From the NCBI GenBank assembly GCA_051955535.1, contig JBQCGP010000027.1, forward strand, positions 1 to 20,498: DNA of 20,498 nt, read 5' to 3'. The DNA comes from 13-2-20CM-68-14 sp051955535 (lineage in GTDB: Bacteria; Actinomycetota; Thermoleophilia; Gaiellales; Gaiellaceae). A model generated the notes under the pieces. It was not told the origin of the DNA. It saw nothing but the letters and a program-made list of their open reading frames with translations, and did not search any database. Positions within the stretch are counted from its first letter, which is position 1. The number at the start of each line of letters is the position of its first letter. The position numbers and the translations under genes are program-made. Below are positions 16,076 to 20,498 of the stretch, piece by piece.

Positions 16076-17576
16076 TCTACGCTCCAGCTCGCTTTCGGCG
16101 CGCCTGGTCGTGGGCAGCGCTCTTCTCGCGCTGCTCGTCGCCGCCGCCTTCGGGGTTCTCGTATACGCCGTCACGACGCTCGACGACGCGACGAAGCGCG
16201 AGCGGCACGCGAAGGCCGTCACGGCGCAGACGCTCCAGCTCGAGAAGCTCGTCCTCGATCTCGACACCGGCCTCCGCGGCTACGTCCTCACTGGCAAGCG
16301 CGACCTGCTCGATCCTTGGGTCAGCGCCCGAGACGCTTGGCCCGCGAAACGAAAGGCCTTCTTGCGCCTCGCCTCGACCACCGCTGCCGAGCGGGGGCGG
16401 GCCAGGACCCTCGTCGACCAGATCGAGCTGTATGTCGACGGCTACGCGGTGCCGGTCGTCCAGATCTTCAAAACGACGCCCGCGGCCAGCCGGACGGAGG
16501 TCGTGCACAACGAGGGTGTGCTTGAGCTCGCCGCCATCCGCGCCGGCTTCGCGAGCTTCCTGGGGAAGGAGAACGCCCTGGCGGCCGCAAGGACGTCGGC
16601 CGCGCAGTACCGCTCAGAGCTGGCGATCATCGCGGCCGTCAGCGGCCTGGTCGCCTCGGCACTGCTGATCATCGGCTTCGGGCTCTACCTCGCACGATCG
16701 ATCGCGCGCCCTGTGGGCGAGGTCGCGGACGGCGCGACCCGACTCGCCGGCGGAGACTTGACGACTCGGCTCGAGACGCAACCGCACGGGGTCGCCGAGG
16801 TCGCGGAGCTGACGACAGCGTTCAACCAAATGGCCGAGCGACTCGAGGCGAGCCGGCGTGAGCTCGAGGAGCAGAACCAGCGCTTGCGCGAGAGCGAGCG
16901 TGCCAAGTCCGAGCTCGTCAGCGTGGTCGCGCACGAGCTGCGCACGCCGCTCGCGAGCGTGATCGGCTTCACGTCCGTCCTGCTCCACCGGGACGTGACC
17001 GCCGAGCAGCGCCGCGAGTATCTGGGGATCATCGAGGCCCAGGCCCGTAGGCTCGGAGCGCTCGTCAACGACTTCCTCGACGTACAACGCCTCGAGGAGG
17101 GGAAGCTCTCGATCTCGAAAGAGCTCGTCGACATGGGCTCCGTCGTCCGCGAGCAGACCGAGCTCTTCGCAGGTCAGAGCCCGAAGCACCTGCTCGACGT
17201 CTCGCTGCCGCCGACCCCGCTGCCCGTCCATGGCGACTCGAACCGGCTCGCGCAGGTGGTCGCGAACCTGCTCTCGAACGCGATCAAGTACTCGCCCCAG
17301 GGGGGCGTCGTCCATGTCGAGGGCCTGCGCAAGAACGGCGTCGTCCGGGTCAGCGTCCGGGACGAAGGGGTAGGCATCCCCAAGGAGCTGCAGCGCGAGA
17401 TCTTCGGGAAGTTCGTCCGCGGGCACGCGACGGCCGCGGGCATCGAAGGGAGCGGGCTCGGCCTTGCGATCTCACGCTCGCTCGTCGAGGCTCACGGAGG
17501 CAGCATCGACTTCGAAAGCAGCAACGGCCAGGGCTCGACATTCTGGTTCGAAATTCCAACCGCTTCATCCGCCTAG
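16062..17576 (+). CDS. Membrane sensor histidine kinase with CHASE3 and HAMP domains
   Basis: A 504-residue kinase. Order: short cytoplasmic start, TM1 (about 15-39), an extracytoplasmic CHASE3-like helical domain (about 40-180) with LDTGLRGYVLTGKRDLLDPW, TM2 (about 186-212), HAMP (about 213-265), a coiled-coil linker rich in Glu/Arg, HisKA with phospho-accepting His291 (VAHELRTPLASVIGF), and HATPase_c (about 390-500) with Asn406 (NLLSNAIKYSP), DEGVGIP and GSGLGLAIS. All catalytic boxes are intact. It should phosphorylate the receiver encoded just upstream, whose gene it overlaps by 14 bp. CHASE3 ligands are unknown. No ribosome-binding site is seen, so translation is probably coupled. Confidence 0.9.
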   Translation: MARVDLRSSSLSARLVVGSALLALLVAAAFGVLVYAVTTLDDATKRERHAKAVTAQTLQLEKLVLDLDTGLRGYVLTGKRDLLDPWVSARDAWPAKRKAFLRLASTTAAERGRARTLVDQIELYVDGYAVPVVQIFKTTPAASRTEVVHNEGVLELAAIRAGFASFLGKENALAAARTSAAQYRSELAIIAAVSGLVASALLIIGFGLYLARSIARPVGEVADGATRLAGGDLTTRLETQPHGVAEVAELTTAFNQMAERLEASRRELEEQNQRLRESERAKSELVSVVAHELRTPLASVIGFTSVLLHRDVTAEQRREYLGIIEAQARRLGALVNDFLDVQRLEEGKLSISKELVDMGSVVREQTELFAGQSPKHLLDVSLPPTPLPVHGDSNRLAQVVANLLSNAIKYSPQGGVVHVEGLRKNGVVRVSVRDEGVGIPKELQREIFGKFVRGHATAAGIEGSGLGLAISRSLVEAHGGSIDFESSNGQGSTFWFEIPTASSA

Positions 17577-17599
17577 ACCAGGAAAGGAAGGAGAAACAA

Positions 17600-18076
17600 A
17601 TGCCCAGGACCTCTCGGCTGCTCGTGGGAGCAGCGCTCCTCGCGGGGGTGACGGCGCCGGCTGTGTACGCCAGCTTGGACTCGAATGCCGCAACGGGCCC
17701 CGAGTTCATCCGGATCAGCGACCGTCAGTTCGGCTTCTCCCGCGTCGACAACGGCCCGCCCGGACGCAGCCCAGGCGACCAGGAGATCATCTTCGACAAG
17801 CTCTTCAACCGGCGGATCACGCCGAAGCCGATCGGCTCGGCGCGCTTCCTCTGCACCTTCACGACCGGCCGGACGAGAACGTGCATCGCCACGTTCGACC
17901 TGCCGAAGGGCGAGGTCGTCGCGGCCGGGACCGTGCGCTTTCGCCAGTTCTACGACCTGGCGATCACCGGCGGTACCGGGCTGTACGACAACGCGCGTGG
18001 GACGCTGACGATCATCCGCACAACCGACAGGCCGCGGCCGATCCGGGAGTTCCTCTACTTCCGCCTGGCGGGCTGA
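17600..18076 (+). CDS. Secreted allene-oxide-cyclase-barrel-like protein
   Basis: A 158-residue exported protein. Residues 1-25 are a Sec signal peptide (basic MPRTSR, hydrophobic LLVGAALLAGVTAPA, likely cleavage after AVYA). The mature part has the AOC/dirigent-like beta-barrel pattern: a FLCTFTTGRTRTCIATFDLP strand pair with two cysteines, GEVVAAGTVRF, then the ITGGTGLYDNARGTLTI signature. Bacterial members have no established function. A strong ribosome-binding site (GGAAGGAG, before ATG 17600) suggests high expression. The gene begins 23 bp after the kinase and may share its transcript or be its output, which is inference. It ends 72 bp before the convergent qcrB gene. Confidence 0.75.
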   Translation: MPRTSRLLVGAALLAGVTAPAVYASLDSNAATGPEFIRISDRQFGFSRVDNGPPGRSPGDQEIIFDKLFNRRITPKPIGSARFLCTFTTGRTRTCIATFDLPKGEVVAAGTVRFRQFYDLAITGGTGLYDNARGTLTIIRTTDRPRPIREFLYFRLAG

Positions 18077-18078
18077 GC

Positions 18079-18145
18079 GAGCCGCGAACTGCTGCTGCGG
18101 CTCTAACCCAGCAGGGACTGTCCCCGCAGAGGACTGTCTCCCTGC
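18079..18145. repeat. Palindromic repeat pair between convergent genes, possible bidirectional terminator
   Basis: Two hairpins occupy the gap. The first is GAGCCGC/GCGGCTC (18079-18085 and 18097-18103) with an 11-base loop, right after the stop codon of the barrel protein. The second is GCAGGGA/TCCCTGC (18111-18117 and 18139-18145). Inside it the octamer GGACTGTC occurs twice (18115-18122 and 18131-18138), and the first copy is part of the palindrome GGGAC-T-GTCCC. There is no T-run, so factor-independent termination is not shown. The single-base-centred palindrome resembles GGGGTC-A-GACCCC at the left of the window in design. Confidence 0.6.
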
Positions 18146-18147
18146 CC

Positions 18148-19512
18148 TTACTCCGGCTGCGGCAACTCGCCGCGAGCCTCCGCCTCGGCGACCTCTCGCC
18201 GCCGGTGGATGCGGTCGGACTCCTGCAGCGCCAGACACCACCGCCGCGTCACGAGGAGCGCCGCGATCGGCAGGGCGAAGACGAGCACGCGGTAGACCCA
18301 GATCTGCGCCTCGTACGAGATCCCGAACGAGACGAAGAGGCGGTCCGAGGCTCCCGCGAGGAAGATCACGAACACCCAGGCGAACAGCGCCGCGCCGAGT
18401 GCCGTCCGCCACGCCGCGTCGCGCGGGCGGTCGAGCAGGTGGTGGAAGCCGTATTCGCCCGTGAAGCGCTGCTCGAGCGACGGCGTCAAGTAGAGGATCG
18501 CGAAGACGATCAGCGGGAAGAGCGCACCGCCCCAGAACGGGTTCGGTATCAGCGTGTAGTTGCCGATCGTGACGTCGAAGCTGGGGACGAGCCGCAGTGC
18601 CCCGATCAACCAGCCGAGGTACCAGTCGGGCTGCGCGCCGTTCGTGCCCTGTGAGATGTGGTACGGCCCCCACAGCCAGATCGGGTTGATCTGGACGAGC
18701 CCGCCCAAGAGAAACAGGACGGCCGCCACCGAGCAGAAGAGGGCAAGCGACCGGGGCGCGTAGCCCGGGAACGCCGGGATCCCGACCACCTTCTTCTCGG
18801 TCGTCCGGCGGCTCTCGCGGAACTGCGTGTGGTGCCGCGCGGCGACCAGGAACAGGTGCAGCGTCAGCAGCGTCGCGATCAGGATCGGCAGCAGGAAGAC
18901 GTGCGTGACGTACATGCGCGACCAGAACTCCGGCTTCCCGGGAAACGGGCCTCCCCAGATCAGCGCCGCAAAGTTGGCGCCGATGAACGGGATCGACATG
19001 GCGACCGAGTAGCCGATCGCCAGCCCCATCCCGGAGAGCAGGTCGTCGACCAGCGAATACCCGAGGTAGCCCTCGAGCAGCGCGAGCACGAGCATCGTGA
19101 CGCCGATGTAATAGGTGAGGTCGCGCGGCTTTCGGAAGGCGCCGGTGAAGAAGATCCGCAGCATGTGCAGGACGATCGAGGCGACGAACACGTCGGCAGC
19201 CCAGTGGTGGGTCTGCCGCATCAGCAGCCCTGCGCGCACCTTGAACGAGAGGTCGACCGCCGAGCGGTAGGCGACGCTCATCTCGTGCCCGTGCAGCGGC
19301 GCGTACGTGCCGGTGTAGTAGGTCGAGGCGGTGCTCGGCTCGAAGAAGAGCGTCAGGTAGATCCCCGTGCCGACGAGGATCACGAAGGAGTACAGAGCGA
19401 CTTCGCCGAGCAGGAACGACCAGTTGTCGGGGAAGACGTAGCGGAGGGCCTTCCTCACGAACGGCGCGGTGCCGCTCCGCTCGTCGACGAACCGGACGAC
19501 GCCTCGGATCAT
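18148..19512 (-). CDS. qcrB: Cytochrome bc complex cytochrome b subunit
   Basis: A 454-residue di-haem membrane protein of the menaquinol:cytochrome c reductase. N-terminal b6-like and C-terminal subunit-IV-like parts are fused, as in mitochondria and actinomycetes. Haem ligands are His102 with His116 and His204 with His219; the 15-residue spacing of the second pair is that of b6-type and Gram-positive proteins. The Qo-site motif is PDWY (295-298), replacing PEWY, as in other menaquinol-using complexes. RIFFTGAFRKPRDLTYYIG and the following helices are typical of QcrB. ATG 19512 overlaps the TGA of the Rieske gene by four bases. The tail after the last helix is charged (HRRREVAEAEARGELPQPE). 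Confidence 0.93.
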   Translation of the reverse strand: MIRGVVRFVDERSGTAPFVRKALRYVFPDNWSFLLGEVALYSFVILVGTGIYLTLFFEPSTASTYYTGTYAPLHGHEMSVAYRSAVDLSFKVRAGLLMRQTHHWAADVFVASIVLHMLRIFFTGAFRKPRDLTYYIGVTMLVLALLEGYLGYSLVDDLLSGMGLAIGYSVAMSIPFIGANFAALIWGGPFPGKPEFWSRMYVTHVFLLPILIATLLTLHLFLVAARHHTQFRESRRTTEKKVVGIPAFPGYAPRSLALFCSVAAVLFLLGGLVQINPIWLWGPYHISQGTNGAQPDWYLGWLIGALRLVPSFDVTIGNYTLIPNPFWGGALFPLIVFAILYLTPSLEQRFTGEYGFHHLLDRPRDAAWRTALGAALFAWVFVIFLAGASDRLFVSFGISYEAQIWVYRVLVFALPIAALLVTRRWCLALQESDRIHRRREVAEAEARGELPQPE

Positions 19513-20498
19513 GTCGCCGGCCCCGTGTTCGGCTTCCGCATGCGCACGCCCCACCAGGACGGGCCGACCGGGCCCGAGAAGTTGCCGCGCGCTCGCAGCT
19601 GTCCGCTCCCGTCGGCGTAGAGCGGCAGCTGCGGCAGCGGCCGGCCGGCCGGCCCGAAGATGACGTCGCCGCCCCGGGTCGGGTCGAACGTCGAGTAGTG
19701 GCAGGGACAGACGAGCGCGGGGCCCGGCTCGACAGGCGGGAAGGTCGGCTTCCGGAAGAGAGCGATCGCGCAGCCGGCGTGCGTGCAGATCTTCGAGTAC
19801 GCCACGACGCCGCCCGGCGCCCAGTCGCGGCGCTGCGCGGGCAGGTGAAGCTGCGACGGCTCGAAGCGGACGACGACGAGCGGCGAGCCGAGCTCCTCCT
19901 TCGACGCGCCCTCTGCGTACGCCGTGTAGAACGTCTCGGTCTCGATCTGGTCGAGGAGGAACGGCTTGCCGGCCTCGTCGACGAGCCGCCGGCCGTGCCG
20001 CCAGGGCGTCTCGTAGAACGGGTCCGTGTCGAGAAACGGGCCGAGCGAGAGCGCCGGCACGACGAGCGCGGCGCCAAGCGCGCCCGCGGCGGTGGCTCCA
20101 CCAGCGAGGAGGAGCCGTTTGCGCGTGAAGCGGTCGCCGCTCTCATCGACGAGTTGGGCGATCTCCTCTTGCGCCTCGGGATGTCCGGGGGACGGGTATT
20201 CCTCTTCGTGCTCCGCGTCGTCGACGAGGCGCTTGCCGACAACGCCGAGCGCCGCGCCGAGCAATGCGAACGCGAGCCCGAGCGCCAGCCCGAGGTACTG
20301 GGTCTGGTGCGCCAGGTGGTTGAAGGAGTAGACGGCGATGAAGCGGGCGGCGGCGAACGCCGCGCCGAGGAGCAGCGCGAGCACGAGCCACTCGGCCCGG
20401 GGATCGGCGCGACCCGGCTCGACGAGCCGCTCGCGCTCTGAGACCAGTGGCCGGCGCCGCTTGCGGCCGAGGAACAGGACCCCGGCGGCGATCGCCCA
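19509..20498 (-). CDS. qcrA: Rieske iron-sulfur subunit of the cytochrome bc complex (5' end outside window)
   Basis: At least 329 residues; the frame stays open to the right edge. The [2Fe-2S] site is intact: CTHAGC (near 19770-19788) and CPCHYSTF (near 19695-19709), followed by the FGPAGRPLPQLPL loop. Three membrane segments precede it: WLVLALLLGAAFAAARF, YLGLALGLAFALLGAALGVVG, and LLLAGGATAAGALGAALVVP. The third comes directly after FTRKR, a Tat-like basic motif. This is the actinobacterial three-segment QcrA design, in which the third helix and Rieske domain are exported by Tat. About 38 further residues upstream (hydrophobic, then GRKRRRPLVSERERL) have no internal ATG or good start, so translation probably begins outside the window. 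A GTG at 20384 would cut the first membrane segment. qcrC is expected upstream. Confidence 0.9.
   Translation of the reverse strand, partial: WAIAAGVLFLGRKRRRPLVSERERLVEPGRADPRAEWLVLALLLGAAFAAARFIAVYSFNHLAHQTQYLGLALGLAFALLGAALGVVGKRLVDDAEHEEEYPSPGHPEAQEEIAQLVDESGDRFTRKRLLLAGGATAAGALGAALVVPALSLGPFLDTDPFYETPWRHGRRLVDEAGKPFLLDQIETETFYTAYAEGASKEELGSPLVVVRFEPSQLHLPAQRRDWAPGGVVAYSKICTHAGCAIALFRKPTFPPVEPGPALVCPCHYSTFDPTRGGDVIFGPAGRPLPQLPLYADGSGQLRARGNFSGPVGPSWWGVRMRKPNTGPAT

Noticed and set aside
17573..20242. 889-codon minus-strand frame overlapping the barrel protein, qcrB and qcrA
   Set aside because: It is out of frame with the intact Rieske and cytochrome b genes on the same strand and shows only low-complexity Arg/Ser/Ala/Pro content.
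1..20498. CRISPR arrays, tRNA or rRNA genes, integrases or transposases
   Set aside because: No regularly spaced direct repeats, no cloverleaf-like segments in the gaps, and no encoded recombinase domains were seen.

Overview
The window is GC-rich bacterial DNA with tightly packed operons, frequent GTG starts, 1- to 4-base start/stop overlaps and long spurious open frames on the opposite strands. The gene set points to a high-GC actinomycete, most likely a deep-branching class such as Thermoleophilia: a DUF2795 protein, an allene-oxide-cyclase-barrel secreted protein, a three-membrane-segment Rieske protein with a QcrB-type cytochrome b, and an NrfD-anchored formate dehydrogenase. The lineage is inference; there is no rRNA or other marker gene here. 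I found no tRNA, rRNA, CRISPR array, transposase or phage gene.

Left part (1-9466). The N-terminus of a membrane-anchored protein, probably an HtrA-like protease, runs off the left edge on the minus strand. It diverges from a plus-strand run. A REP-like palindromic repeat block (225-335) lies between them. The plus-strand run is a nitrilase (347-1282), then three tightly linked genes: a TPP-dependent 2-oxoacid enzyme (1353-3137), a mandelate-racemase-type enolase-superfamily enzyme (3134-4246) and a 1018-residue FAD/Fe-S D-2-hydroxyacid dehydrogenase of the YdiJ type (4246-7302). Nitrilase, racemase, hydroxyacid dehydrogenase and TPP enzyme are the same chemical steps as nitrile/mandelate catabolism, so this may be a route from hydroxynitrile or 2-hydroxyacid to a decarboxylated product. 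A 167-bp imperfect palindrome ending in CTAG (7299-7465) fills the gap to a glycogen-debranching-type glycosidase (7475-9466).

Middle part (9559-14620). This is a three-gene membrane formate dehydrogenase operon. The catalytic subunit contains an in-frame TGA at 10129 exactly where E. coli FdnG has selenocysteine. A bacterial SECIS-type hairpin follows 11 nt later, so 9559-12780 should be read as one 1073-residue selenoprotein and not as two genes. A four-cluster Fe-S subunit and an NrfD-type membrane subunit follow. On the minus strand, a DUF2795 protein and an S51 peptidase form a small convergent operon.

Right part (15683-20498). A stand-alone receiver protein overlaps a CHASE3/HAMP histidine kinase. 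A secreted barrel protein follows after 23 bp. A second palindromic repeat cluster (18079-18145) separates it from the convergent minus-strand cytochrome bc genes qcrB and qcrA, the latter running off the right edge. Formate dehydrogenase and the bc complex together suggest formate- and hydroxyacid-driven electron input to a menaquinone pool oxidised by the QcrABC complex.
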